The notes: generated by a model not told the origin, from the letters alone. A DNA stretch of 64,000 nucleotides from Alphaproteobacteria bacterium (GCA_024743215.1 JANSWZ010000012.1:62001-126000); one strand, 5' to 3'. Shown: positions 1 to 9,037, numbered from the stretch's first letter. A program made the numbers and translations.

Positions 1-1076
1 AATTGCTCTTCTTTCAAAAGCAGACGATGCAACACCTCACCCTGGCTTTCTTCCGGGCAAGCCTGATAGGCAACGCGAATGGCCCTCAGAGCATCCGTTG
101 CCGCTTTGAGAACCGCGTTGAAATGTGGAAAGCATTCCATCGCCGCGAGACAGGCGTCGTGAGCCTGCTGCAAATCACCGGCAATGACATCCGCATTGGC
201 AAATTCTGCAAGCGCGCCAAGATTGGCGGGCAGTCCACTGCTCAACGTCTTGTCCGGCCCGTCCAGACGCGATTGTGACAAATGCAGTGGCCATTTGTTA
301 CTGGCCCCGAACGGGTCCCAGGAACCCATTCCCTGTGTGCGATGAAAAACCCGGGATTGCTGGCCGATCTGCGCCCAGCTCCAGCCGGTCACCGGGTCCT
401 CGCCATCTGCATCGATCACCAGACTTACGGGCGGTGGCGGCAAATCATCATCATAGGCGTCACCGGCCCCAGACCACGCGGGCAAATAGATTTTCTTCAC
501 TTCCCAGGGCGCCAAGGCAATCTCGGTATAGGCTGGATCACCTGCTGCCTGGGCTGCCTGAAAAGCCATCTGCGTCATGGCCCGGTGGTGACCATGCTGA
601 CCGGGGATGTCCAAAAAGGTGGGGCAAATGATGTCTGGCCGTTCTGTCCGAAGAATCTCCACAAACCGCTTCAAAGTGCGCTCTGGGTCCCATTTCTTGA
701 GGGTTTCCTCGCCGCTTTTGGAAAAGCCAAAATCAAAAACGCTGTCTTCCGGGCTCTCCGAGAGCCAATAAAGACGCAGATTGAGCACATCTGCCGCGCG
801 TTCCATTTCCGCTGTGCGGACAACGCCCAGATCCGCCGTGGCCTCCGTGCCAAGATCATTCTGTCCGCCCTCGCCCCGATTGGCACAGGCACAGGACAAA
901 GACAATCCATCCCGAAAGCCGAGCGCCGCCAGCATCTCTGATGTTTCATCATCAGGGTGCGCACCCGTATTCATGAAGGACACAACGCTTTTGAGCGGTT
1001 GCAATGCCCGCCACAGATTGACGATACGGGGCGACTGCATCTGATCGAAAATGCGTTGCGGATCAGTCTTCGGCAT
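1..1076 (-). CDS. PIG-L family (LmbE-like) deacetylase, C-terminus cut by window edge
   Basis: Reads on the minus strand from ATG at 1076 and stays open to base 1 (at least 358 residues), so the C-terminus lies outside the window. The family signature AHPDDE is at residues 39-44 and an HGHHRA metal-site motif lies near the middle; PIG-L enzymes are zinc hydrolases that remove N-acetyl groups from GlcNAc-type conjugates (mycothiol, bacillithiol and GPI precursors). The protein is longer than the usual 220-300 residues of the family, so it carries an extra C-terminal region. It starts 17 bases after the ROK regulator stop and is probably co-transcribed with it. The plus-strand open frames over this region are shadows. 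Substrate unknown; the neighbours suggest an imported N-acetylated sugar conjugate. Confidence 0.85.
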   Translation of the reverse strand, partial: MPKTDPQRIFDQMQSPRIVNLWRALQPLKSVVSFMNTGAHPDDETSEMLAALGFRDGLSLSCACANRGEGGQNDLGTEATADLGVVRTAEMERAADVLNLRLYWLSESPEDSVFDFGFSKSGEETLKKWDPERTLKRFVEILRTERPDIICPTFLDIPGQHGHHRAMTQMAFQAAQAAGDPAYTEIALAPWEVKKIYLPAWSGAGDAYDDDLPPPPVSLVIDADGEDPVTGWSWAQIGQQSRVFHRTQGMGSWDPFGASNKWPLHLSQSRLDGPDKTLSSGLPANLGALAEFANADVIAGDLQQAHDACLAAMECFPHFNAVLKAATDALRAIRVAYQACPEESQGEVLHRLLLKEEQ

Positions 1077-1093
1077 TATTCAGCACTTCCAGG

Positions 1094-2275
1094 TCAGCTA
1101 TGCGCAACGATGCGCGGGGTAAGAGCGTCATGAATGACCAGTGCCGCGCCGCCCAAAGCAGCGGTCATACGGCCCGAGGCCCCGCGCATCACACGCGGCA
1201 ATTTTCGATCCTGTCGCCGCGAGACCGAGGCATCAGGCAGTTCAAGTGCGGCAATCAGATCATCCAGCAGCGCATCCGGTAAAGCACCACCCAGAATCAC
1301 AGCCTCTGGATCAAACAGATTTTCCACCATACCGATAGCTTGTGACAAGGGTGGGGCAGCTTTTTGCACCCAGTCCAGCAAATGAGAATTGCCCTCACCG
1401 TGCAACCGGCTCAGATCATCCACGGTTTCAACCATAAGCCCGGCAGCTGCCAGTTGGTCGCGAATGGCAATTCGGCTGGCGAAATTCTCCAATCGGCCAG
1501 TTGCAGCGCCTGACTGAACAATGACATGACCGATTTCACCGGCATTGCCGTAGGCTCCCCGCATCACCTCGCCATCGGCAACAACGCCAAGACCAAGCCC
1601 AGCGCCAAAATAGATAAAGCAATAGGATTTCAGGTTCTGTGCAACACCGCTGATACGCTCAGCAACGGCTGCTCCAGTGGCGTCATTTTCAACAACCACA
1701 TTTGTGCCAAGCACTTCTTCAAACAGGGCTACCGGATCAATCTCATCCCATCCATTCAGTTCAGACCGGCCATCATCATCCAACCCGATCTGACCAAACG
1801 GGCCAGGCATGACAATGCCTGCCCCCAACAATTGCGAAGCGTGCAACCCTGCGTCCTGCAGCGCGTCCAATTTTAGCGCCAATGCATGACCCGAGACGAT
1901 TTCCGGTGTGCTGGACGACAGGCTGATACGCCGCGTGAAACGGGTTTCACCAGCCAGATTCACCAAAGCGGCGAACATCGCATCCGGACGCACTTCGATC
2001 CCAAGTGCAAAGGCACCATCCCGGTTAAGTGAATACTGAACCACCGGCAGACCACGGCCCTTAACATCGCGACCTGCGACAATGAGGAAGGCCTGTTCAG
2101 TCAGTTCAGCGGTGATGTTGCTGACAGCCTGAGTCGACAGGCCTGACAGACGGGCAATCGCTGCCCGCCCGACAGGTTGGTGTCGGCGCACCAGACCCAG
2201 CACCACCTGACGGTTGTGAAGGCGTGTGCGTTCGGCATTGGAACCGATGATACGTTTGCTGCGATCCAGTTTCAT
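1094..2275 (-). CDS. ROK family transcriptional regulator
   Basis: 393-residue NagC/XylR-type repressor. An N-terminal winged helix-turn-helix (about residues 20-75, including RAAIARLSGLSTQAVSNI) is followed by a ROK sugar-kinase-like domain (GAGIVMPGPFG near 150, FGAGLGLG near 225). The usual ROK zinc motif with CxCGxxGC after GEIGH is absent: the sequence reads GEIGHVIVQSGAATGRLE, so three metal-binding cysteines are missing. It diverges from the sugar ABC operon at 2432 and is followed by the PIG-L gene, so it most likely represses that locus in response to an imported sugar or its phosphate. The inverted repeat at 2284-2325 immediately upstream is its likely operator. Confidence 0.9.
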   Translation of the reverse strand: MKLDRSKRIIGSNAERTRLHNRQVVLGLVRRHQPVGRAAIARLSGLSTQAVSNITAELTEQAFLIVAGRDVKGRGLPVVQYSLNRDGAFALGIEVRPDAMFAALVNLAGETRFTRRISLSSSTPEIVSGHALALKLDALQDAGLHASQLLGAGIVMPGPFGQIGLDDDGRSELNGWDEIDPVALFEEVLGTNVVVENDATGAAVAERISGVAQNLKSYCFIYFGAGLGLGVVADGEVMRGAYGNAGEIGHVIVQSGAATGRLENFASRIAIRDQLAAAGLMVETVDDLSRLHGEGNSHLLDWVQKAAPPLSQAIGMVENLFDPEAVILGGALPDALLDDLIAALELPDASVSRRQDRKLPRVMRGASGRMTAALGGAALVIHDALTPRIVAHS

Positions 2276-2283
2276 ACAGACCT

Positions 2284-2325
2284 ATTAATTCAAATCACTT
2301 GAACACTCAACTTACTTGAATTAAT
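2284..2325. promoter_or_regulatory. Candidate ROK operator (10-bp inverted repeat)
   Basis: Arms ATTAATTCAA (2284-2293) and TTGAATTAAT (2316-2325) are perfect inverted repeats separated by 22 bases. The spacer also carries ACTTGAA at 2297-2303 and again at 2314-2320 as a direct repeat. It sits just upstream of the ROK start (2275) and about 105 bases upstream of the binding-protein start (2432), so it could control both directions. The assignment to the ROK protein is inferred from position. Confidence 0.5.
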
Positions 2326-2431
2326 GCTGAAGGAGACGTGTTTGGCGGTTTGGGAAACAGGACCGCAAGCCGGAAATTTCAGGCGGGTCGTCAGGAGGCG
2401 AACCATAGGTGGATAGAAACGGAGTGATCCC

Positions 2432-3685
2432 ATGAAACAAATTCGCAATTGGATTTTAGGTGCAGCAACCGCTGCCATCACTGCTGGCGGCAGTTTTTCT
2501 GCGCAGGCGGTGGAAATTGAATACTGGCAATACTTCTTTGAAGCGCGCGTCACAGCCATGGATCAGCTGATCGAGAATTTCGAAGCGGCCAATCCAGATA
2601 TCACCGTCAAAATGACTCACTTCCCCTATGCGGATTACCGCACAAAAGTTGCAGCCGCCATTCCCGCAGGGGAAGGACCGGATGTGGTTCAGCTGTTCTA
2701 TGGCTGGCTGAATGACTATGTGCAGGCAGATCTGATACAGCCATTGCCTGCAGATCAATTCCCCGTTGAAAAAATCGAAGCCGAATTCTTCCCCATGGTG
2801 CAGGCCATGAAACGCGGCGACAATTACATGGCCCTGCCCACTGCAGTGCGCTCGCTGGCCCTGTTCTACAATAAGCGTCTGTTCAAGAACGCCGGCATTG
2901 ACGGTCCACCCGCAACGCTGGATGAACTGGTCGAAACCGCCAAGAAAATTGCTCAGAAGGACGGCGCAGGCAACATTACCACAGTTGGCATTACCACCGG
3001 CATGACCGGGCAGGATCATCACTGGTTCCGCGAGGGACTGATACGCCAGTTTGGCGGCGATCCCTACACCGACAATTATAAATCCGTGAATTACAACAGT
3101 GATGCCGGACGCGCTGCGCTGAAATATTATACCGATCTGGAAGATGTTCATGAAGTCACCAAAGTCGGCTTTATGGACGAAGCACAGGCAGCGTTCAAAG
3201 CGGGTCGTGCCGGCATGCATATTGATGGATCATTCCGTATTGGTGCCCTTAACAAGGTACGCGGCCTTCAATGGGGCGTGGCCGAACTGCCCGCAGCGGC
3301 GGATGGCACCAAATCCAACTATTCCTCATATTGGGTGAACGCGGTGACGACCAAGGCGCAAGGCGAAAAATACGATGCCGCAGTCAAATTCATGGCTTAT
3401 GTCACATCTGATGAAGCCATGCAGATCTGGCTCGATACGGTCGGTGAACTGCCTGCCAAACCTTCTGCAGCCCTGACGGAGACCAATGCCGCCAATGAGA
3501 CCTTTGGTCCCTTCATCAAGGGGCTGGAATATGCTCACACAACGATCTTCGCCAATGAGAGCGGCCAGCGTCAGATCATGGTTGATATGATCAGCCGCAC
3601 CGATCTGGAAGACCAGTCCCTGGCAGACAGTCTGGCTGCGGCGGCCGAAGCCGAGCAGAAATTGCTGGATGAGTATTACCAGTAA
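2432..3685 (+). CDS. Sugar ABC transporter substrate-binding protein
   Basis: 417-residue extracellular solute-binding protein of the MalE/UgpB class. Residues 1-26 form a Sec signal peptide ending SFSAQA, so the mature protein is periplasmic. The body has the usual two-lobe pattern (AAIPAGEGPDVVQLFYGW near 75-92, MALPTAVRSLALFYNKRLF near 128-146). A GGAG ribosome site precedes the ATG. It is the first gene of an operon with two permeases, a C-N lyase, the ATPase and a PfkB kinase. A stable hairpin follows it, as is common after highly expressed binding-protein genes. The ligand cannot be read from sequence; a glycoside or amino-sugar conjugate is inferred from the operon. Confidence 0.92.
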   Translation: MKQIRNWILGAATAAITAGGSFSAQAVEIEYWQYFFEARVTAMDQLIENFEAANPDITVKMTHFPYADYRTKVAAAIPAGEGPDVVQLFYGWLNDYVQADLIQPLPADQFPVEKIEAEFFPMVQAMKRGDNYMALPTAVRSLALFYNKRLFKNAGIDGPPATLDELVETAKKIAQKDGAGNITTVGITTGMTGQDHHWFREGLIRQFGGDPYTDNYKSVNYNSDAGRAALKYYTDLEDVHEVTKVGFMDEAQAAFKAGRAGMHIDGSFRIGALNKVRGLQWGVAELPAAADGTKSNYSSYWVNAVTTKAQGEKYDAAVKFMAYVTSDEAMQIWLDTVGELPAKPSAALTETNAANETFGPFIKGLEYAHTTIFANESGQRQIMVDMISRTDLEDQSLADSLAAAAEAEQKLLDEYYQ

Positions 3686-3701
3686 TTTTCAGTACATATT
3701 G

Positions 3702-3727
3702 GCCCCGACGCAGACCAGCGCCGGGGC
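3702..3727 (+). other. Intercistronic hairpin after the binding-protein gene
   Basis: GCCCCGACGC (3702-3711) pairs with GCGCCGGGGC (3718-3727) with one mismatch around a 6-base loop. No T-run follows, so it is more likely an mRNA-stabilising or attenuating hairpin between the binding-protein gene and the first permease than a full terminator. Confidence 0.5.
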
Positions 3728-3777
3728 AACCACACCAACGCTTTGACTTAGGCATCTGAACTCTGACGGGCAGGCGC

Positions 3778-4671
3778 GTGACTCTTTACAAAAACCTCAC
3801 AATTTCACAGAAGCAGATCGTTTGGGCCTGGTGCTTTCTTGCGGTCCCTGCTGTGTTTTATGTGACGATCCGCTTTTACCCGACAGCCAATGCCATTCTG
3901 GTATCGTTTCAGGATTGGAACCTGCTGGGAACACGCACATGGACCGGCATTGATAATTACGTAAAGCTGTTCAACGATCCGGTGTTCTGGAAAGTCTTCA
4001 AGAACACATTTCTCTACCTCATCATCGGCACGCCGGTCAGCCTGATCATAGCTTTCATTGTCGCCTATCAGATCGACAAGGTGCGCTTCATGCACGGCAC
4101 CATCCGCGCGCTTTATTTCATACCCTTCATGACCAGCGCAGTGGCCATGGCCTGGGTCTGGCGCTGGTTTTACCAACCGGTTCCGGTTGGCGTTTTCAAC
4201 AATTTCCTCGCCACATTGGCCATTCCGCAAATTGAATTTCTGAACTCAACCACAAATGCGCTGCCCTCCATTCTGGCACCGGCCATCTGGGCCGGGCTTG
4301 GCTTTCAGATCATCATCTTCATGGCCGGCCTGCGCTCGATCCCGCAAACCTATTACGAGGCAGCGCGCATTGATGGCGTCTCGCCCATGGCAACTTTGTG
4401 GGAAATTACCCTGCCCTTGCTGAAACCCACCATCGTCTTCCTCGTGGTGTTTTCCTCCATCGGGTTTTTGCGGATTTTCGATCAGGTCTTCAATATGACG
4501 ACCAACAATCCGGGCGGCCCGCTGAATTCCACAAAACCGCTGGTTCTGATGATTTATGACACCGCCTTCAACGGGTTTGATATGGGCTACGCCGCGGCCC
4601 AAACCGTCGTGCTGTTTCTCGTATTGCTCGTCGTCAGCCTGCTGCAATTGCGCATTTTGAGGGATCGCTGA
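3778..4671 (+). CDS. Sugar ABC transporter permease (MalF/UgpA type)
   Basis: 297-residue inner-membrane protein with about six transmembrane helices and the permease EAA loop YYEAARIDGVSPMATLWEI (about 197-215), which docks to the ATPase. It starts with GTG at 3778, 92 bases after the binding-protein stop, and ends one base before the second permease begins. With the 4673 permease it forms the heterodimeric channel of the importer. Confidence 0.92.
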   Translation: MTLYKNLTISQKQIVWAWCFLAVPAVFYVTIRFYPTANAILVSFQDWNLLGTRTWTGIDNYVKLFNDPVFWKVFKNTFLYLIIGTPVSLIIAFIVAYQIDKVRFMHGTIRALYFIPFMTSAVAMAWVWRWFYQPVPVGVFNNFLATLAIPQIEFLNSTTNALPSILAPAIWAGLGFQIIIFMAGLRSIPQTYYEAARIDGVSPMATLWEITLPLLKPTIVFLVVFSSIGFLRIFDQVFNMTTNNPGGPLNSTKPLVLMIYDTAFNGFDMGYAAAQTVVLFLVLLVVSLLQLRILRDR

Positions 4672-4672
4672 C

Positions 4673-5563
4673 ATGAGCGCGACCGATCTCACCATCAAGC
4701 CAACTTCGGAAGCTCTGCTGAAGACATCCGGCAATGCCGGCGTGCGCCCACCCCGCAACTACGCGCAATTCATCCGCTGGATGTTGCTGTTTGGTGGCGG
4801 CATTTTAATGGTCATGCCGATCGTCTACATGTTGTCCACATCGTTCAAATTTCCTTTTGAGGTCTACAATCTCAAACTCATTCCCGAGGAACCGACCCTT
4901 GAGAACTACCAATTGGTTCTGGAAGATGGGCGGTTCTTCAACTGGTTCACCAATTCCCTTGTCATCGCGGTTCTGACCACGGTTTCAAATGTCTTTTTCG
5001 ACAGTATGGTCGGTTATGCCCTGTGCAAGTTCAAATTTCCGGGCCGCTATATTGTCTTCATCGCCATCTTGTCGACGCTGATGATCCCGACCGAAATGCT
5101 GGTCATTCCCTGGTATCTGATGAGCACAAAGCTGGGTTGGCTTGATACCTATTGGGGCATCATGTTCCCTGGTATGATGACGGCCTTCGGCGTGTTCCTG
5201 ATGAAGCAGTTTTTCGAAACCGTACCCGATGACTTTCTGGAAGCCGCCCGTATCGACGGCCTCAATGAATTCCAGATCTGGTGGACCGTGGCCATGCCTC
5301 TGGTCAAACCGGCCCTGGCTGCCTTGGCGATCTTCGTGTTTCTGGGGAACTGGACCGCTTTCATTTGGCCGCTGATCGTCACCAACAGTCAGGAGCTCTA
5401 TACGCTGCCTGTTGGACTGACCACATTCAGCGTTGAACAGCAGGTTGAATGGGAACTCATCATGACTGGCGCGGCGCTTTCCACATTGCCGACGCTTGTG
5501 GTGTTTCTGATATTCCAGCGCTTTATCATTCGCGGCGTCGTGATGGCAGGGCTGAAAGGATGA
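4673..5563 (+). CDS. Sugar ABC transporter permease (MalG/UgpE type)
   Basis: 296-residue inner-membrane protein, about six transmembrane helices, with the EAA motif FLEAARIDGLNEFQIWWTV in the cytoplasmic loop. The first 35 residues are a longer than usual cytoplasmic N-terminus. Its TGA stop (5561-5563) overlaps the ATG of the downstream lyase (5560) as ATGA, so the two are translationally coupled. Confidence 0.92.
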   Translation: MSATDLTIKPTSEALLKTSGNAGVRPPRNYAQFIRWMLLFGGGILMVMPIVYMLSTSFKFPFEVYNLKLIPEEPTLENYQLVLEDGRFFNWFTNSLVIAVLTTVSNVFFDSMVGYALCKFKFPGRYIVFIAILSTLMIPTEMLVIPWYLMSTKLGWLDTYWGIMFPGMMTAFGVFLMKQFFETVPDDFLEAARIDGLNEFQIWWTVAMPLVKPALAALAIFVFLGNWTAFIWPLIVTNSQELYTLPVGLTTFSVEQQVEWELIMTGAALSTLPTLVVFLIFQRFIIRGVVMAGLKG

Positions 5564-7047
5564 TAGATCTCACCCAATTCCCTCATCCGGTTTACAAAGA
5601 CACAGTTCTGGCGCCGTTGTTTGAAGGCGCAAAAGCCCATTATGTGGGCGCTGTGCGCAGCATCAACCATGCGCATCTGGTAATGCTCACCGAGACCGGC
5701 ATTCTGGATGCGTCCATCTCTGCGCCCATCGCAAAAGCCCTGTCCGACATCGATACTGAAATCAATGTGTCAGCGCTTGATTACACCGGCGAATACGAGG
5801 ATTATTTCTTTCTGGTGGAAGCCGAACTGAAGCAGCGGCTTGGCCCCGACATGGGCGGCATGTTGCATACGGCCCGTTCGCGCAACGACATGGACCACAC
5901 GATCTTCAAGCTGGCCTTGAAGCAGCGCATTGATCAGATGATCGCGCAGGCGCATCATCTCGCCAGCGCAATACTGCGAAAAGCACGCGAAGAACGTGAC
6001 ACGCTGATTGTGGCCTATACCCATGGCCAGCCAGCCCAGCCAACCACCTTTGGCCATTATCTGAGCGCGGCCCTTGAGGTCCTGCTGCGGGATATGGACA
6101 GGCTGCAAGACGCCCGTGACGGGTTGGACCATTGCCCCATGGGCGCCGCCGCAATCACGACATCGGGCTTCCCCATCAACCGCGAACGCATGGCCGAGTT
6201 GCTGGGCTTTTCAGAACCTTTGCGCAATTCCTATGGCTGCATTGCTTCGGTGGATTACGTTACAGGCCTCTACTCGGCATTGAAACTGGTGTTCCTGCAT
6301 CTGGGACGATTGGTGCAGGATTTTCAGTTCTGGACCGCCTTTGAAGTGGGACAACTCCATGTTCCTGACGCACTGGTCCAGATCAGCTCAATCATGCCGC
6401 AAAAGCGGAACCCGGTCCCTATTGAACATTTGCGCCATATGGCTTCGGTTACCTGCGGACGATGCGACATGATCGTCAACACGATGCACAACACCCCCTT
6501 CACAGACATGAATGACAGTGAAGGCGAAGTACAACAGGCTGGTTATGCGGCTTTTGAAAGCGGTGGCCGGGTCCTGACCTTGCTGGCAGCGCTGATTGAA
6601 GCCTGCTCAATTCAGGACGACAGGGTTCAGGCCACAACAGATGCAGCGTGTATCACCATTACAGAACTGGCCGATACGCTGGTGCGCAAAGAGGGCCTGT
6701 CTTTTCGCCAGGCCCACGAAATTGCCGCGACGACCTCCCGCGCGGTAATAGCGGCCGGGAAGCCCCTGCGAGAGGGGTTTCCCGCCTTCTCCGGGGCTTT
6801 CCTGGCCCACACAGACCGTGCATCGGCCATGGGCGAACCTGATTTCATATCCGCCGTCAGCGCAGAAACATTCGTCACCTTGCGCAACCACACCGGCGGG
6901 CCCGCGCCCGATGCCATGGATAACGCATTTGCCCATTACACATCCGTTTTGTCAGCACTTCAGGAAAGACAAAGCAACGCAACCAAGCGGGAAAAAACCG
7001 CACATGACGCCTTGCTGCAGGCGTTCAACAGGCTGATGCAGGAGTAA
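5560..7047 (+). CDS. Argininosuccinate-lyase-like C-N lyase (fumarase/aspartase superfamily)
   Basis: 495 residues from the ATG that overlaps the permease stop. The superfamily landmarks are present: TARSRND (about 104-110), YTHGQPAQPTTFGH (about 150-163), and the mobile-loop signature SSIMPQKRNP (276-285) with S276/S277 at the catalytic serine position. Relatives cleave a C-N bond of a succinyl adduct and release fumarate (ArgH, PurB, EDDS lyase). A housekeeping arginine-pathway role is unlikely, because the gene sits between sugar-transport permease and ATPase genes with translational coupling. I infer that it splits an imported N- or O-linked dicarboxylate conjugate. The true substrate is unknown; EDDS-lyase-like activity is an alternative. 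Confidence 0.8.
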   Translation: MIDLTQFPHPVYKDTVLAPLFEGAKAHYVGAVRSINHAHLVMLTETGILDASISAPIAKALSDIDTEINVSALDYTGEYEDYFFLVEAELKQRLGPDMGGMLHTARSRNDMDHTIFKLALKQRIDQMIAQAHHLASAILRKAREERDTLIVAYTHGQPAQPTTFGHYLSAALEVLLRDMDRLQDARDGLDHCPMGAAAITTSGFPINRERMAELLGFSEPLRNSYGCIASVDYVTGLYSALKLVFLHLGRLVQDFQFWTAFEVGQLHVPDALVQISSIMPQKRNPVPIEHLRHMASVTCGRCDMIVNTMHNTPFTDMNDSEGEVQQAGYAAFESGGRVLTLLAALIEACSIQDDRVQATTDAACITITELADTLVRKEGLSFRQAHEIAATTSRAVIAAGKPLREGFPAFSGAFLAHTDRASAMGEPDFISAVSAETFVTLRNHTGGPAPDAMDNAFAHYTSVLSALQERQSNATKREKTAHDALLQAFNRLMQE

Positions 7048-7051
7048 ATTC

Positions 7052-8107
7052 TTGGCCACTGTTTCAATCAAAAACCTCGTCAAATCCTACGGGAAAACCG
7101 AAGTGCTCCATGGCATCAATCTGGATGTGGCCGATGGCGAGTTCGTCGTTTTGGTTGGCCCTTCAGGCTGCGGCAAGTCGACAACCCTGCGCATGATCGC
7201 AGGCCTTGAAGACATCACTTCTGGTGAAATCCATATTGGCGGCGAGTTGGTCAATCATCGCGAACCGAAAGAACGCAATATTGCGATGGTGTTTCAGAAT
7301 TACGCCATCTACCCCCATATGTCGGTGCGCAAGAATATTGGCTTTGGTCTGCGCACGTCGAAAGCTTCAAAAGCGGAAAAAGCTGCGCGCATAGACGAAG
7401 TCGCCGAGTTGCTGAGCATGACCGATCTGCTTGACCGCCGTCCCAACCAGCTGTCTGGTGGACAGCGCCAGCGTGTGGCCATTGGCCGGGCCATGGTGCG
7501 GGATCCCTCAGCGTTTCTATTCGACGAGCCGCTGTCCAATCTGGATGCCCAATTGCGCACCCAGATGCGTCTGGAAATCAAGAAACTGCATCAGCGCGTT
7601 GGCAACACCATCATCTTTGTCACCCATGATCAGGTTGAAGCCATGACGATGGCTGACCGCATTGTCATTATGAAGGACGGCCATATTCAGCAGGTTGGAA
7701 CACCCTATGATGTGTTTCACAAACCAACCAACAAATTTGTTGCCCAGTTCATCGGTGCACCCTCAATGAACATGATTGAGGGGAGCCTTGCAGATGGTAT
7801 TGTTACTCTTGAGGGCGGCCTGCAAATCCCGATTGATACAAGCTCTACCCATCGCGGGCCGGTCACATTGGGGCTGCGACCGGATGATCTGCTGGTCAGT
7901 AGTCAGGACGGTCAGTTTGAAGGTCAGGTGAATGTATTGGAGCCGCTCGGATCTGAAACCCTTGTCTATGTTTCGGTGGCCGGCAAGGAATTGATTGCCA
8001 AAGCATCAGGCCGCACTCCCCCGGTGCTCGGAAGCACCATCAAGCTCAACGCGGCACCGGAAAACATGCATCTCTTTGACAGCGCGACCGGAGAGGCGTT
8101 GCAGTAA
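7052..8107 (+). CDS. Sugar ABC transporter ATP-binding protein (MalK/UgpC type)
   Basis: 351 residues. Walker A GPSGCGKST is near 36-44, the signature LSGGQRQR near 135, Walker B FLFDEPLSNLD near 155, and a C-terminal TOBE-like domain spans about 240-350. It starts with TTG at 7052, four bases after the lyase stop, with CAGGAG as ribosome site. Its TAA stop overlaps the kinase ATG (TAATG at 8105-8109). It powers the importer encoded by the three upstream transport genes; MalK-type ATPases can serve several importers. Confidence 0.93.
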   Translation: MATVSIKNLVKSYGKTEVLHGINLDVADGEFVVLVGPSGCGKSTTLRMIAGLEDITSGEIHIGGELVNHREPKERNIAMVFQNYAIYPHMSVRKNIGFGLRTSKASKAEKAARIDEVAELLSMTDLLDRRPNQLSGGQRQRVAIGRAMVRDPSAFLFDEPLSNLDAQLRTQMRLEIKKLHQRVGNTIIFVTHDQVEAMTMADRIVIMKDGHIQQVGTPYDVFHKPTNKFVAQFIGAPSMNMIEGSLADGIVTLEGGLQIPIDTSSTHRGPVTLGLRPDDLLVSSQDGQFEGQVNVLEPLGSETLVYVSVAGKELIAKASGRTPPVLGSTIKLNAAPENMHLFDSATGEALQ

Positions 8108-9030
8108 TGCTGAATGGTACGAACCAGAAAATTCTATGCGTTGGCCGGATTTATTGTGACCTGATTTTTACGGGCATTCCAAACATGCCTGTTCTGGGTC
8201 AGGAAACTTTTGCCGGCGGGGTCAAGATGCATGCGGGGGGCGGTTGCTACATCACCGCAGCCTATCTGGCTGCCCTTGGGAATTCCGTAGCCATAACGGC
8301 CATGTTGCCGGCAGAACCTTTCAGAGCCATCGTGACCGATGAGATTCGCCACATGGGTCTGGATGACCGATTTTGTGAACGAGCGCCCATTGGTTCAGAT
8401 CCGCAAATCACAGTTGCCATGGTGCGCAATGACGAGCGCGCCTTTTTGACACGACGCGCCAGCGCTGCACTGCCGCATGATATGTCAGGAAGTTTTGCGC
8501 TTCCTGACCTGACGCATCTTCATATCGGTGAGTTGACAACTCTGATTGAACACCCGGATCTGATCGAGAAGGCGCGCGCGGCCAATTTGACAATTTCGCT
8601 TGATTGCGGTTGGGATGAAGCCGCTTTCTGCCATCCTGGCCTCTCTGATCTGATTTCAGAAGTTGATGTGTTTCTACCCAATTCTGCAGAAGCTGCCCGC
8701 CTGTCGGAAAACGATGTACCTCTGACAAGTGCTGATCATACAATAATCAAGCGCGGTTCCAAAGGAGCGGAGCTTCATACAGGCGGACAAACCTATATTG
8801 GATCAACACAACAGGTTCATGTGATCGACACCACAGGAGCTGGCGACGCATTCAACGCCGGGTTTTTGACGGCTTGGCTGCAAAATCAGGATCCTGAAAG
8901 CTGTCTGGCAGCAGGAAATCATGCTGGCTCCATTGCCGTTGGCCGAGTTGGCGGCGCGGCTGGTCTGTCCCCGAAGATGTTTCTAAGCACCAAAGCAACC
9001 GTAGAAACACGCACACAGGCAGCGCTCTAG
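8107..9030 (+). CDS. PfkB family carbohydrate kinase
   Basis: 307-residue ribokinase-fold sugar kinase. The N-terminal PfkB region (GGGCYITAAYLAALG about 46-60) and the C-terminal signature DTTGAGDAFNAGFL (241-254), with D247 as the catalytic base, are both present. It overlaps the ATPase stop by one base and is the last gene of the import operon. It probably phosphorylates the sugar moiety freed by the lyase and deacetylase; the specific sugar is not evident. Confidence 0.9.
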   Translation: MLNGTNQKILCVGRIYCDLIFTGIPNMPVLGQETFAGGVKMHAGGGCYITAAYLAALGNSVAITAMLPAEPFRAIVTDEIRHMGLDDRFCERAPIGSDPQITVAMVRNDERAFLTRRASAALPHDMSGSFALPDLTHLHIGELTTLIEHPDLIEKARAANLTISLDCGWDEAAFCHPGLSDLISEVDVFLPNSAEAARLSENDVPLTSADHTIIKRGSKGAELHTGGQTYIGSTQQVHVIDTTGAGDAFNAGFLTAWLQNQDPESCLAAGNHAGSIAVGRVGGAAGLSPKMFLSTKATVETRTQAAL

Positions 9031-9037
9031 CCAAGCT

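Noticed and set aside
275-941. Plus-strand open frames over the left end
   Set aside because: They are shadows of the PIG-L gene, whose minus-strand frame has the AHPDDE motif and is open to the window edge.
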